From NCBI GenBank assembly GCA_023415835.1, contig JAEZJK010000027.1, positions 1 to 52,634 of the forward strand: DNA of 52,634 nt, in the 5' to 3' direction. The stretch's first letter is position 1, and each line of letters begins with the position of its first letter. Shown piece by piece: positions 30,590-39,548 of the stretch. The notes beneath the pieces are model-generated. The model did not search any database. It was not told where the DNA came from and saw only the letters and a program-made list of their open reading frames with translations. The position numbers and the translations under genes were made by a program. Source of the DNA: Bacillota bacterium. Lineage in GTDB: Bacteria > Bacillota > UBA4882 > UBA8346.

Positions 30590-31675
30590 TTAGTCCCCAA
30601 ATTCAACCCCGATGCTTTTGGCGGCTCTAACCAGTTCACTGTCGGGCGCTACTGTTTTTAATTTTCCAACCGCCTTTTCAATGGGGACTGCGGTAATTTG
30701 ATCCCCCTGGAGGCTGGCCATCATCCCGAATTTTTCTGCTTGAACTAATTCTACTGCCGCCACTCCGTAACGGGTGGATAGAATCCGGTCATAAGGTGAC
30801 GGAGAACCGCCGCGTTGCACATGGCCGAGGACGGTAACCCTGGTTTCCAAACAGGTCAAAGACTCGAGTTGTTCCGCAACATAATTGCCGATACCGCCTA
30901 AACGGATCGGGTCAGGGCTGTCGGCTACCGTTTTACCGATAACCATCTTCCCGCCCTCAGGTTTGGCCCCCTCGGCCACCACAATAATACTAAAGCTTTT
31001 GCCGGCGTTTTTTCGTTCATTGATTTTTTGAGCTACTTTTTTAATTTGGTAAGGTATTTCCGGGATCAAAATCACGTCGGCCCCGCCGGCGATCCCTGAT
31101 TCCAGGGCGATCCATCCCGCATATCTACCCATTACTTCCAGAATCATAATCCGGTGGTGAGACTCTGCGGTGGTATGCAGTTTATCAATGGCATCTGTGG
31201 CGGTATTGACAGCAGTCATGAAACCGAAAGTGGTATCGGTGGCACAAAGATCGTTGTCAATGGTTTTGGGGACCCCGATTACATGCATCCCTCTATTGGT
31301 AAAGTCCCGGGCGCTGGCCAAGGTACCGTCGCCACCGATGATAACCATACAATCAATACCATGTCCGGCTACATTGCTGATAACCTGTTCCGACATGTCG
31401 GCGTAGGTAACCTGGCCGTCCTTTTCAAGTTTAAAATTGAACGGGTTGTCACGATTGGAAGAACCCAGAATGGTTCCGCCTCGGCCTAAAATACCAGACA
31501 CATTGGAGCGTTTTAACTTGATAAAATCATTTTCGACCAGCCCGCGGTAACCGTCGCGAAAACCGATTACCTCAATTCCGTATTTTCCGACAGCCGTTTT
31601 GACTACTGCCCTTAAAACGGCGTTTAGGCCAGGGCAATCTCCACCGCCGGTCAAGACACCAATTTTTTTGGCCAT
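30590..31675 (-). CDS. pfkA: 6-phosphofructokinase
   Basis: 361 residues from ATG 31675; the in-frame GTG at 31684 is part of the GAGGTG site. It phosphorylates fructose 6-phosphate in glycolysis. Motifs: GVLTGGGDCPGLNAVLRAVV (phosphate binding), GGDGT at 114-118, PKTIDND at 136-142 with catalytic Asp, MGRYAGWIAL and GHVQRGGSPSPYDR (fructose phosphate binding). Family knowledge: Gly in GGDG favours ATP, while Lys in PKTIDND is usual in pyrophosphate enzymes. This mixed set occurs in ATP-using group III enzymes, so ATP is likely but not certain. Confidence 0.9.
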   Translation of the reverse strand: MAKKIGVLTGGGDCPGLNAVLRAVVKTAVGKYGIEVIGFRDGYRGLVENDFIKLKRSNVSGILGRGGTILGSSNRDNPFNFKLEKDGQVTYADMSEQVISNVAGHGIDCMVIIGGDGTLASARDFTNRGMHVIGVPKTIDNDLCATDTTFGFMTAVNTATDAIDKLHTTAESHHRIMILEVMGRYAGWIALESGIAGGADVILIPEIPYQIKKVAQKINERKNAGKSFSIIVVAEGAKPEGGKMVIGKTVADSPDPIRLGGIGNYVAEQLESLTCLETRVTVLGHVQRGGSPSPYDRILSTRYGVAAVELVQAEKFGMMASLQGDQITAVPIEKAVGKLKTVAPDSELVRAAKSIGVEFGD

Positions 31676-32077
31676 TATAATCACCTCAGTTTAGATAATT
31701 GTCCATCTTGCTTCCCTTGACCCACGTAAAATTATGAAAATTGGATTGACGTGGATCGACAAGCATCGGTAGCATTTTCTGGGTAGCGCTAAAATAACGG
31801 TTTTTTAAAGGTTATTTCTTATAATTGGTTTTTTTCAGAAAAACTTGCATCTAATAGGAAGATCTTTCTGTTACATTATCGGAACAATTCAACTATTGTT
31901 TAAGGCCTTCAAGGGTCAATTTTTAGTTATATAATCAATATTCAAAAAAGCCGTCCACATCAGCTAGTACTCTACATATGTGAATTTGAAGATGAAGAAG
32001 GCCTGGACCGGCAATAGGATATTCCTAGGATATGTCGAATTGATAATATATTGAACGTCTCTTTAGGAGGGTGAAGC
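31676..32077. other. Intergenic region between pfkA and a lipoprotein gene
   Basis: 402 bp without a supported gene. It holds the second copy of the ~85-bp dispersed element (31717-31802) and, near 31950, a weak match to the TAGTCGTC motif. The rest is AT-rich and contains the upstream region of the lipoprotein, with AGGAGGG just before its ATG. Confidence 0.5.
31717..31802 (+). repeat. Dispersed ~85-bp element, copy 2
   Basis: Matches 16208-16290 over about 85 bases at roughly 90 percent, including ATTGACGTGGATCG and AAGCATCGGTAGCATTTTCT. The left inverted-repeat arm present in copy 1 is not retained here. Confidence 0.65.
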
Positions 32078-33019
32078 ATGAGAAACAAATCGATCTTATT
32101 GGGATTGCTGTTATTAACATTCATGATTTCGGGTTGTACCGATAAACTAGGGAAGATTAATTTTTCGGGCCGGATTGAGCTGGATCAAGATACAAACGGG
32201 TGGGCCTACCGGGAGATTGCTTCGGCTAAAGTAAGGCCGGTCAAGGTAGACCCAGATAACCGGTTGGGCGAATATCAAAAAGATTTGGAGCTTCAAAAAG
32301 CAATTACCATTGGAAAAAGAGATTACATAATCGTGGCCAAGTTTAAGACGGACCGAATATCGACCGGGCATGATATTTTGGATGTTCTATTAAAGACTGA
32401 TCGTTTTACGGTTTATGGCGCTTACCAGGTCTTGGTCTATAACTTTAATGGCAAAGAAAAGGTAGAAACGATAATTGCTAAGGATTCCGAGAGTGGAGAT
32501 GATTGGGATAGCACGATTGATGAACCTAAGACCAACTTTAAAACGAGAAATTTGGAACGAAAAGGTGAATTTGTTCAGTATTTTCGGGAAGAAGCTTCCC
32601 AATCCGACTGTATAATAGAAATTAGCTATAAAATAAAGTCTGAGGCAACTAGAGCTGTGGATAAAGCAGGAAAATATATTGAGGAAGACGGCGAGTATAA
32701 ATATGACACTCTTTCGGTAGATGGCTCATCCTCGATTAAGATCGGTTTTCGGCAATGCTTGACCGGAAAACGGATCATCGGTGACCAAACGATTCGATTT
32801 TATGTCCTTGATTGGGATTTAGACGGCGAATTTTCCGATGCAGACGTAGTTTGGAGCGATTACACCAATAAAACCTACCAGTTCGGTCAGGTGGTCCGGT
32901 TAACCGATTCTTGGTCAGCCAAAAAAGACAATACCTACCGGTTAAAATTAGTTACGCCCCAATCGGAGCAGGAAAAATACGGATTAGAAATTGAGCTGGT
33001 GAATAAGGGGCAAAAATAG
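32078..33019 (+). CDS. Hypothetical lipoprotein
   Basis: 313 residues. The lipoprotein signal ends FMISGC; the mature part is charged and beta-rich with no recognised family. A short acidic loop FYVLDWDLDGEFSDADVVW resembles an EF-hand or dockerin-like calcium loop, but it is single and off-consensus. ATG behind AGGAGGG. Single transcription unit, followed by a CACAGAG inverted repeat and a strong terminator (33371-33400). Confidence 0.65.
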   Translation: MRNKSILLGLLLLTFMISGCTDKLGKINFSGRIELDQDTNGWAYREIASAKVRPVKVDPDNRLGEYQKDLELQKAITIGKRDYIIVAKFKTDRISTGHDILDVLLKTDRFTVYGAYQVLVYNFNGKEKVETIIAKDSESGDDWDSTIDEPKTNFKTRNLERKGEFVQYFREEASQSDCIIEISYKIKSEATRAVDKAGKYIEEDGEYKYDTLSVDGSSSIKIGFRQCLTGKRIIGDQTIRFYVLDWDLDGEFSDADVVWSDYTNKTYQFGQVVRLTDSWSAKKDNTYRLKLVTPQSEQEKYGLEIELVNKGQK

Positions 33020-33129
33020 GATTAAAGTAAATATTAGGTATAAGTCGTAATTATTAAAACTGTCCGGGAATATTTCGATGAAATAACTATACTCAAAATT
33101 TTCCGGATGTAGAAAAACTCAAAAAACTT

Positions 33130-33215
33130 ATACTACAGAGGACACGGAGAACACAAAGGAATAACTAATGGTATGGTTTAATGTCTTCGCGACCTCTGTG
33201 TATTCTGTGGTTAAT
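33130..33215. repeat. CACAGAG inverted-repeat element, copy 1
   Basis: The left arm TACTACAGAGGACACGGAG and its continuation AACACAAAGG pair loosely with CCTCTGTGTATTCTGTGGTT on the right. A related element lies at 42884-42963. No open frame. Similar CCACAGAG-type palindromes are scattered in many bacterial genomes. Confidence 0.6.
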
Positions 33216-33370
33216 AATAAATAAGTAGAAATTTATTACAAGTATTCTTGAATTTTTTCTTCTTGGTTTTTGCAGGAATTTACTTTTCAGCAGCGAAATA
33301 TGCCAAAAGTTGATAGAATGTTTAAAGTGGTGTTTGGTTTGTTAAAATTAGTAATTACTATAAGTGATTT

Positions 33371-33400
33371 AAAAGCCCGGCCTTGGGAGGCCGGGCTTTT
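33371..33400. terminator. Strong bidirectional terminator
   Basis: A perfect 12-bp stem AAAAGCCCGGCC / GGCCGGGCTTTT with loop TTGGGA. Confidence 0.85.
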
Positions 33401-33427
33401 ACCGTCTTAACCGGCAAATTCCGTTAA

Positions 33428-33583
33428 AAATATGCCCAATTCGACACGTTTAAGCTAAATAGTAAATTTCATAAATTTGAAACTCATAGTTTAGGGGATG
33501 GAAATGAATTTGTAAATAATGTGATAACTACTGATGTCGGAAATACTCTTAATTATACTGTCAAATGGATTAATATATTATAA
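33428..33583 (+). pseudogene. Orphan coding-like fragment
   Basis: A 51-codon open frame bounded by TAA at 33425-33427 and 33581-33583, without a start or ribosome binding site. It reads KYAQFDTFKLNSKFHKFETH and ends NTLNYTVKWINIL, with the alternating pattern of a beta-rich protein end. Possible remnant of a secreted protein; family unknown. Confidence 0.3.
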
Positions 33584-33643
33584 ACAATTTTATGGGACAA
33601 TTTGTATTTAAACCGATAAACTCTTTTTTGAGGGAGTTTTACG

Positions 33644-35467
33644 ATGAAACTGCACCGGCTATTTACTGCTACATTACATAAACAGTTGTCTGTTTCTATG
33701 ATTTTTTTAGTCGTTGGGATTGTGGCCACTATTGGAATTACCTCAATCAAAATTGCCCAAAATGTTATTATCAATCATACTATACGATTTGGCGGAAAGA
33801 TGTTGGAGCAAGCGGCGTACCGGCTGGGTAGTGTGATTGATAATGCTGAAACCACTGTTGATTCATTAATCTTGGATCGAAGATTGGCCCCGCTTTTACA
33901 TGATTTGTCATCGAATAAACCCCAGGTAAAAGAAACAGCCCGGCGCGGTCTTCATGATTTACTCCTGCAATATCGAGTATCTTTATTACCGGGCGCAGAA
34001 TTAATTGTGATCGATTCATCCGGAAATTTAGCGACAACTTATAATTTACAACCAACCCGAAATGACTTAATTCCTGAAATCTCTTCGAAAAAGTCCAAAA
34101 CATGGCAGTTGCTTTTTTCTCCCTATTATCAAACTAGTGACTTAAGAACTCCCGGTCGGTTACTGGAATTAACGGCCCGAATCATCAGCCTGCCGGGGCA
34201 ACCGCAAAGCGGCTGGATTATTTTACATATGGATTACCGCATTGTCGAGTCGATCATGACTAATATTACATTACGCGAAAGTAATTTAGGCCGTTATCAA
34301 AGCGATGTGATTGTTTTTGGCCCGGATCAACAAGTTGTCTTCCCTTGGATCGTACCATCCGATCCGGTGCTTAAGGGGGCCTACCATGAGTTGACAGGCC
34401 GGCTTCGAAATACGGAAGCGGTTGAAAAAACAATCGCTGGGAAAAAGTATCTAATAATTGCCGCAGCTGTTCCTTGGACGCCTTGGGAAGTATATATTTC
34501 AGCGCCAACCAAACTTTTATATGCCGGATTGGAACAAATCTATGATTACATTGTTTCAATTGGCGTTATTTGTATTTTTGTGGCGGTTTTTTTTGCTACA
34601 TTAATCTCTTTTTTGGTGACCAAACCCGTCAATAAACTTCGTAAAGCCATGCGTTTGGTGGAAGAAGGCGATTTCAACGTCCAGGCTCCCGAAAGAGGCC
34701 CACTGGAAATTAGGACTTTGGGACGGGCATTTAACTTAATGCTTAGCGAAGTAAATCTCCTTACCAGACATTTAGTTGCAGAAGAAAGCGCTCGTAAAAA
34801 CGCAGTCATTAAAGCTCTTCAACACCAAATAACACCCCATTTTCTCTTTAATACACTTTCGGCGATGGCCGGAATGACCGTCAAACGCCCACCCAGCGAA
34901 GTGGCCGATGCATTGCGTTCTTTAAAACGGCTTCTTTACTTAACTATTGGCAAAGAAAGCGATTATGTAACATTAGCCGATGAATTTGAACATATTCATC
35001 ATTACATCTATTTAATGAATATTCGCTATCCGGGTAAGTTTGCTCTGGAAATGGAACTACCTGCCGAATTGCGGGATTGTTTAACAATTCGGTTAGTATT
35101 GCAACCGCTTGTGGAAAATAGTGTGCAACACGGATTAAAGTCACAAGGCGGCAAGATCCGGGTTTTGGCCATACGTGAGAATGATCAGGTGGTTATTAAG
35201 GTTATTGATAACGGTGTGGGAATGTCTCGGGAACATTTGGACTCGATCTGGGACATGAAGCAAAACCGATCCGGGGTTGGAGTATGTAATGTCGATGAAC
35301 GTTTGAAACTTAGTTTTGGGCCTGATTACGGTCTGGTGATTAAAAGTTTGGAAGGTGAAGGAACAACCGTTTCAATACATATTCCATTCCTATTTGCCGT
35401 CGAATCGGAGGCTGCAAAATTGGAATCAAAGAGGAGAAACAATAATGTGGCGCGTAATTCTGGTTGA
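33644..35467 (+). CDS. YesM-type sensor histidine kinase
   Basis: 607 residues. TM1 at about 17-38, extracellular Cache-like sensor to about 295, TM2 at about 300-325, HAMP (LVTKPVNKLRKAMRLVEEGD), then His_kinase of the PF06580 type: ALQHQITPHFLFNTLSAMAG with phosphoacceptor His near 400. ATPase: LQPLVENSVQHGLKSQGGKI (N box), VIDNGVGMS and GVGVCNVDERLKLSFG. Family knowledge: YesM/YesN pairs sense plant-wall sugars and regulate transporter and hydrolase genes. Its 3' end overlaps the regulator gene by 23 nt, so they are translationally coupled. A sugar-binding protein gene follows, a probable sensing partner. Confidence 0.9.
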   Translation: MKLHRLFTATLHKQLSVSMIFLVVGIVATIGITSIKIAQNVIINHTIRFGGKMLEQAAYRLGSVIDNAETTVDSLILDRRLAPLLHDLSSNKPQVKETARRGLHDLLLQYRVSLLPGAELIVIDSSGNLATTYNLQPTRNDLIPEISSKKSKTWQLLFSPYYQTSDLRTPGRLLELTARIISLPGQPQSGWIILHMDYRIVESIMTNITLRESNLGRYQSDVIVFGPDQQVVFPWIVPSDPVLKGAYHELTGRLRNTEAVEKTIAGKKYLIIAAAVPWTPWEVYISAPTKLLYAGLEQIYDYIVSIGVICIFVAVFFATLISFLVTKPVNKLRKAMRLVEEGDFNVQAPERGPLEIRTLGRAFNLMLSEVNLLTRHLVAEESARKNAVIKALQHQITPHFLFNTLSAMAGMTVKRPPSEVADALRSLKRLLYLTIGKESDYVTLADEFEHIHHYIYLMNIRYPGKFALEMELPAELRDCLTIRLVLQPLVENSVQHGLKSQGGKIRVLAIRENDQVVIKVIDNGVGMSREHLDSIWDMKQNRSGVGVCNVDERLKLSFGPDYGLVIKSLEGEGTTVSIHIPFLFAVESEAAKLESKRRNNNVARNSG

Positions 35468-36653
35468 TGATGAGGAATTTGTAAGGGCCGAATTAACAGC
35501 TCTATTTCCTTGGAGACAATTTGGTTTTGATTTTGTCGGCGAAGCTGAAGACGCCCGGGCGGCATTGGATCTCATTAATACTACCAGGCCCGATTTTGTG
35601 ATTACCGATATCCGAATGCCGGAAACGGACGGTCTGGAATTGATTGCTTGGATAGGGCAACACCATCCCCAAATTGTGATAGCGGTTGTTAGCGCGTATA
35701 ATGACTTTCAATTTGTCCGGGAAGCGCTCCGTTTAGGAGCAGTAGATTATTTGATTAAAGCGGAGGCCGCCCCGGAAACAGCCGGAGCTTTATTAAAACG
35801 CGTTGGTGATATTTTAGAGAATCGTCGTTTTACTCGGGAGAAGCAGGAAAAAACAATCATTAATTTGGCGCAATTTCATCAAATAGCGACGGAAGCCTTT
35901 TGGCGGGATACCTTGACAAGGGCTTTAGACGAGAAAGAGCTTGAACTACAAGCGGAACAATTGGGAATTGATATAAAAGACAATTGTTATGGGTTAATAT
36001 TTATTCATGTTTCAAATGGTATCGATAGTACGGAAGACAATCAAACAACCTTTCGTAAGAACCTTGAAGCTAAAGTCAAGTTATATTGGGAATGGAATCT
36101 CATTGAAATCAAGCAAGGCAATTATGTGGTTATTACCAGTCAGAGCCGGGAAAAGCTCAAACCGGAAATGGCGGAAAGCTTAGAAAGGATTGCCCATCAG
36201 CTAGCTTTAGACTTTCCGGAAAAACTCACCACAAGCGCATCTTCAAGATTTTGCGCTTTTCATGAATTGCCTGGATATTTTAGGGAAGCCCGGGAAGCCA
36301 ATTTATTACGTTTGTATCGTCAGACAGAGACTATTCGAAAAGCATTAGTCTATATTCAATCCAATTTCACCAGGGACCTTACCTTAGAAGAAGTCGCCGC
36401 TCATGTAGGCGTTAGTAAAAGTTATCTCAGTAGGATTTTTCCAGAATATGCCGGAAAACATTTTTGCAGTTATTTGCAACAGTTACGAATCGAACGAGCC
36501 AAGGAATTGCTGCGTTTTACAGATGACCATATTTATGAAATCGCTTCTAAAGTTGGTTTTTGGAACAGCCGTTATTTTGGCAAAGTATTTCGCGATATGG
36601 TAGGTATGACACCTGCCGATTACCGTAGGAGTTCACCGGGCCAAGAAGGATAG
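35445..36653 (+). CDS. YesN-type response regulator with AraC DNA-binding domain
   Basis: 402 residues from ATG 35445, with GAGGAG 8 nt upstream. The receiver (1-120) has acidic pocket DDEE, phospho-site Asp55 in VITDIRMPE, and Lys in VDYLIKAEA. A variable linker follows. The C-terminal AraC/XylS double helix-turn-helix (about 300-395) reads RDLTLEEVAAHVGVSKSYLS, RIFPEYAGKHFCSYLQQLRI, VGFWNSRYFGKVFRDMVGMT. It is phosphorylated by the upstream kinase and probably activates the arabinan transport genes that follow (inference from order). Confidence 0.9.
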   Translation: MWRVILVDDEEFVRAELTALFPWRQFGFDFVGEAEDARAALDLINTTRPDFVITDIRMPETDGLELIAWIGQHHPQIVIAVVSAYNDFQFVREALRLGAVDYLIKAEAAPETAGALLKRVGDILENRRFTREKQEKTIINLAQFHQIATEAFWRDTLTRALDEKELELQAEQLGIDIKDNCYGLIFIHVSNGIDSTEDNQTTFRKNLEAKVKLYWEWNLIEIKQGNYVVITSQSREKLKPEMAESLERIAHQLALDFPEKLTTSASSRFCAFHELPGYFREAREANLLRLYRQTETIRKALVYIQSNFTRDLTLEEVAAHVGVSKSYLSRIFPEYAGKHFCSYLQQLRIERAKELLRFTDDHIYEIASKVGFWNSRYFGKVFRDMVGMTPADYRRSSPGQEG

Positions 36654-36705
36654 AAGTATAGGGTCAAAAGCGATTAGACCAATAAGTATAGTTAGGGGGA
36701 AAGAG

Positions 36706-37983
36706 ATGGTTAATTTGAATGTCCGATTTAATCCGCCCTTTCGATTTATCCTGTGTTTACTCTGTTTTATGGTAATTGCCCTTCCCGTTATAGCCAAACA
36801 ATCACCGACACGGATTACGATCTGGTCCATCAATCAACCGGGATTAGATGTAACCGGCGATTGGTTGGAACGGCAAATCAGGCGTTTTGAGGCTGCTAAT
36901 CCGGGAATCATAGTGGAGCATAGCTTTTGGGAGAACCAATCCTATAAAATCAAACTTAAAGTGGCCATGTTTAGCGGGAATGGTCCGGATATTTTATTTA
37001 ATTGGGGTGGGGAGAGCCAGTTAATATTCTCCAGAGAGGGTTTATTATCTGATTTGACTCGTGACTTGGGCAAGGATAAATGGGGTTTATCGCCGGGGAT
37101 GTTTGCTACTCATAGTTACCGGAACGAAATATACGGAGTGCCCTTCTTTCCTTCGGCGGAAGTGGTTTGGTATAATAAAGAACTATTTAAAAAGCATGGC
37201 TGGAAAAGACCGCAAACTTGGGATGAGTTTCTGGTTCTTTGCGCTCAAATCAAAAACAAGGGATACATCCCGGTAGCGATGGGAGGCCGGGAACCATGGA
37301 CTATTCTTTATCCTTATATGTACCTTGTGGACCGTTTGGCCGGAAATGAATTATACCGGATGGCCAAAGCCCGTCAAACCACTTTTACCAAGGCGGAATT
37401 TGTAGAAGCTTTCCAACTTTTAAAACAATTGGCCGATCGAGGCTTTTTGCCCAACCAAGTTTTAAGCTTGAGTTATATGGAAGCTTCGCAATTATTGCTT
37501 CAAAATAAAGCATTGATGATGTTCATGGGCGATTGGGAATATTTGCGGTTAACCGATCAAATGCGCCGGGATTTTGATAAATGGGACTTCTTTTCTTTCC
37601 CGGTTTTGCGAGGCGGTAAAGGATCGGCCCATAATATCGTCGGAGCTGTAGCCGGCTTTTCCATTAAGAAATCGGAAAAATCTCAAATAGCTATTAAGTT
37701 CCTCAAATTCCTCGCAAGCCGGCAAAGTCTAACCGACTGCTACAAACTTACCGGTAAGTTGGTGGCCCTGTCAACCCCGTATATCGGTGAAGAAGATCGT
37801 CCCCAAATAAAAGAAATGGCCCAATTATTGACCAAAGCTTCATCGTTAACTCAATGGTGGGATCAAGATTTACCGGAACCGGTTACCCAAAGTTTACTCC
37901 AAAGCTTACAGGATTTATTGGCCGGAAGATGCGACCCCGAGCAAGCGGCGGCAATGATTGAAAAAGCTTACCAAAAAGAATGA
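36706..37983 (+). CDS. Sugar-binding protein, paralogue 1 (sensor-linked)
   Basis: 425 residues with a Sec-type N-terminus (FILCLLCFMVIALPVIAK) but no lipobox; it may stay membrane-anchored or be released. It is an extracellular solute-binding family 1 protein: WSINQPGLDVTGDWLERQIR, GPDILFNWGGES, YGVPFFPSAEVVWYNKELF, WTILYPYMYLVDRLAGNEL, then SLTQWWDQDLPEPVTQSLLQ at the end. It is clearly homologous to the protein encoded at 38175 over the full length. It lies 52 nt after the regulator gene, and a separate 190-bp gap precedes paralogue 2, so it probably belongs to the sensing operon (inference). Start ATG behind AGGGGGA. Confidence 0.82.
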   Translation: MVNLNVRFNPPFRFILCLLCFMVIALPVIAKQSPTRITIWSINQPGLDVTGDWLERQIRRFEAANPGIIVEHSFWENQSYKIKLKVAMFSGNGPDILFNWGGESQLIFSREGLLSDLTRDLGKDKWGLSPGMFATHSYRNEIYGVPFFPSAEVVWYNKELFKKHGWKRPQTWDEFLVLCAQIKNKGYIPVAMGGREPWTILYPYMYLVDRLAGNELYRMAKARQTTFTKAEFVEAFQLLKQLADRGFLPNQVLSLSYMEASQLLLQNKALMMFMGDWEYLRLTDQMRRDFDKWDFFSFPVLRGGKGSAHNIVGAVAGFSIKKSEKSQIAIKFLKFLASRQSLTDCYKLTGKLVALSTPYIGEEDRPQIKEMAQLLTKASSLTQWWDQDLPEPVTQSLLQSLQDLLAGRCDPEQAAAMIEKAYQKE

Positions 37984-38174
37984 GGGATTTGGTTGTAAAT
38001 AGACTATTACCCGGCCTTTTGGATTATCATAAAATGAGGTCAAAATTTTGGTATCTTAGGACAATTTTTGAGCACTAGGATCATGTTAACCTTATTGTTA
38101 CAATTAGTACAAGAGATTACGTTCTGGAACGTATTGGTTTTCTCTTAAAAAAACAATAAGGAGGGTATAACAGT

Positions 38175-39440
38175 ATGAAGAAATTTGGTTGGACTTTTGG
38201 AGCTCTGCTCATCATTGTCCTGCTTGCCGGAATGAGTATTGTCGGAGCGGCGGCGCCGGTGAAACTTACCTTTTGGAGCCTCCAAAGACCCAATGAGACC
38301 GATTCGCTTGGAATGTGTCTAATTAACCAAATCAGAGCTTTTGAAAAAGCAAATCCCAATATTAAGGTCGAGTATAACTATACCGAAATTGAAGCTTATA
38401 AAACCAAATTACAAGTAGCCATGCTGGGTGGGGCCGGTCCGGATATCTTTTTCAATTGGGGCGGCGAAACACAAGCCATCTATTCCCGTGAAGGTTTACT
38501 CTATGATCTGACCAAAGCGGTAGGTAAAGACTACTGGGGTTTATCCAAAGGTTTGTTCTCCAACCATACCCTTAATGGGAAAATTTACGGTATTCCTTTT
38601 TTCCCGACTGTTAATACCGTCTGGTATAACAAGAAAATGTTTGCCAAATACGGTATAACCCCTCCGAAGACCTGGTCGGAACTGTTGACCGTCTGTGAGA
38701 AACTGAAGAAAGAGGGCGTTATTCCGTTTTCCGTCGGCGGTAAAGATTCCTGGACTATTTTACACGCCTTCATGTATATGGCTGACCGGTCGGCGGGCGC
38801 AAAATTGTATCAAGACGCTAAAGCCGGTAAAGCCCGTTTTGATAACCCGGCTTTTGTAAAAGCTTTCGGAATGTTGGAAACCCTTGTTAAAAAAGGTTAT
38901 TTCCCACCCGACGCCTTAAACCTTACCTGGGGCGACTCATGCCAATTGATGATGCAGGACAAAGCGGCCATGATGGCGATGGGAAATTGGCTCTTTACGG
39001 TTATTACCGATGAAAATAAAGTTGATTTTGATAAATGGGATCTCTTTACTTATCCTACAGTGGAGGGCGGCAAAGGCGATCCGAAATCAATTATGGGCGC
39101 TGCTGATGGATACTCCATCAACAAATCCTGTAAAAATCCCGAGGCTGCTATCAAGTTATTGAGATTTATGTGCAATAAGGAAAATGCGGCGGAGCGCTTT
39201 GAAAAATCCAGCAGTTTAGCTCCTTTAGCAAGCCCTTATATGAATGAAGCCACCCTTCCGCAAATGAAAAAGATCGCTGATGTTTTAGCCAATGCCAGCT
39301 CTTTAACTTTGTGGTGGGACCAAGATCTACCTGCCTCAATGACTCAAAGTTTATTACAAGGCTTACAAGAAATATTGGCCGGCGCTAAAACGCCGCAACA
39401 AGTAGCGACTGCAATGGAAAAAGCCAGAAGTATTAAGTAA
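38175..39440 (+). CDS. Sugar-binding protein, paralogue 2 (transporter-linked)
   Basis: 421 residues with a Sec signal (LLIIVLLAGMSIVGAAAPVK), no lipobox Cys. It has solute-binding family 1 motifs parallel to paralogue 1: KLTFWSLQRPN, GPDIFFNWGGETQAIYSREG, YGIPFFPTVNTVWYNKKMF and SLTLWWDQDLPASMTQSLLQ. Downstream lie two permease genes and a GH51 arabinofuranosidase, so the ligand is probably an arabino-oligosaccharide. AAGGAGG precedes the ATG. A hairpin at 39466-39492 separates it from the permeases, which commonly keeps binding protein above permease levels. Confidence 0.85.
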   Translation: MKKFGWTFGALLIIVLLAGMSIVGAAAPVKLTFWSLQRPNETDSLGMCLINQIRAFEKANPNIKVEYNYTEIEAYKTKLQVAMLGGAGPDIFFNWGGETQAIYSREGLLYDLTKAVGKDYWGLSKGLFSNHTLNGKIYGIPFFPTVNTVWYNKKMFAKYGITPPKTWSELLTVCEKLKKEGVIPFSVGGKDSWTILHAFMYMADRSAGAKLYQDAKAGKARFDNPAFVKAFGMLETLVKKGYFPPDALNLTWGDSCQLMMQDKAAMMAMGNWLFTVITDENKVDFDKWDLFTYPTVEGGKGDPKSIMGAADGYSINKSCKNPEAAIKLLRFMCNKENAAERFEKSSSLAPLASPYMNEATLPQMKKIADVLANASSLTLWWDQDLPASMTQSLLQGLQEILAGAKTPQQVATAMEKARSIK

Positions 39441-39465
39441 TTTGATAAATTCCCATAATCCTTCT

Positions 39466-39492
39466 AGGAGTGGCCGATTCCCGACCACTCCT
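39466..39492 (+). other. Hairpin between binding-protein and permease genes
   Basis: AGGAGTGG / CCACTCCT, an 8-bp stem with an 11-nt loop, then CTTAGTT. Probably a partial terminator or RNA-stabilising hairpin at the binding-protein/permease junction, as in maltose-type operons. Confidence 0.55.
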
Positions 39493-39548
39493 CTTAGTTA
39501 AATCATAGGTTATTTAATTCAGGAACACTTAAGAAAGGAGGATGCGCA

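Larger units (their letters stand above)
33020..33643. other. Intergenic region with repeat, terminator and coding fragment
   Basis: 624 bp. It holds the CACAGAG inverted-repeat element (33130-33215), a strong terminator (33371-33400), an orphan coding fragment (33428-33583) and the upstream region of the kinase gene, with GAGGGAG before its ATG. Confidence 0.55.
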
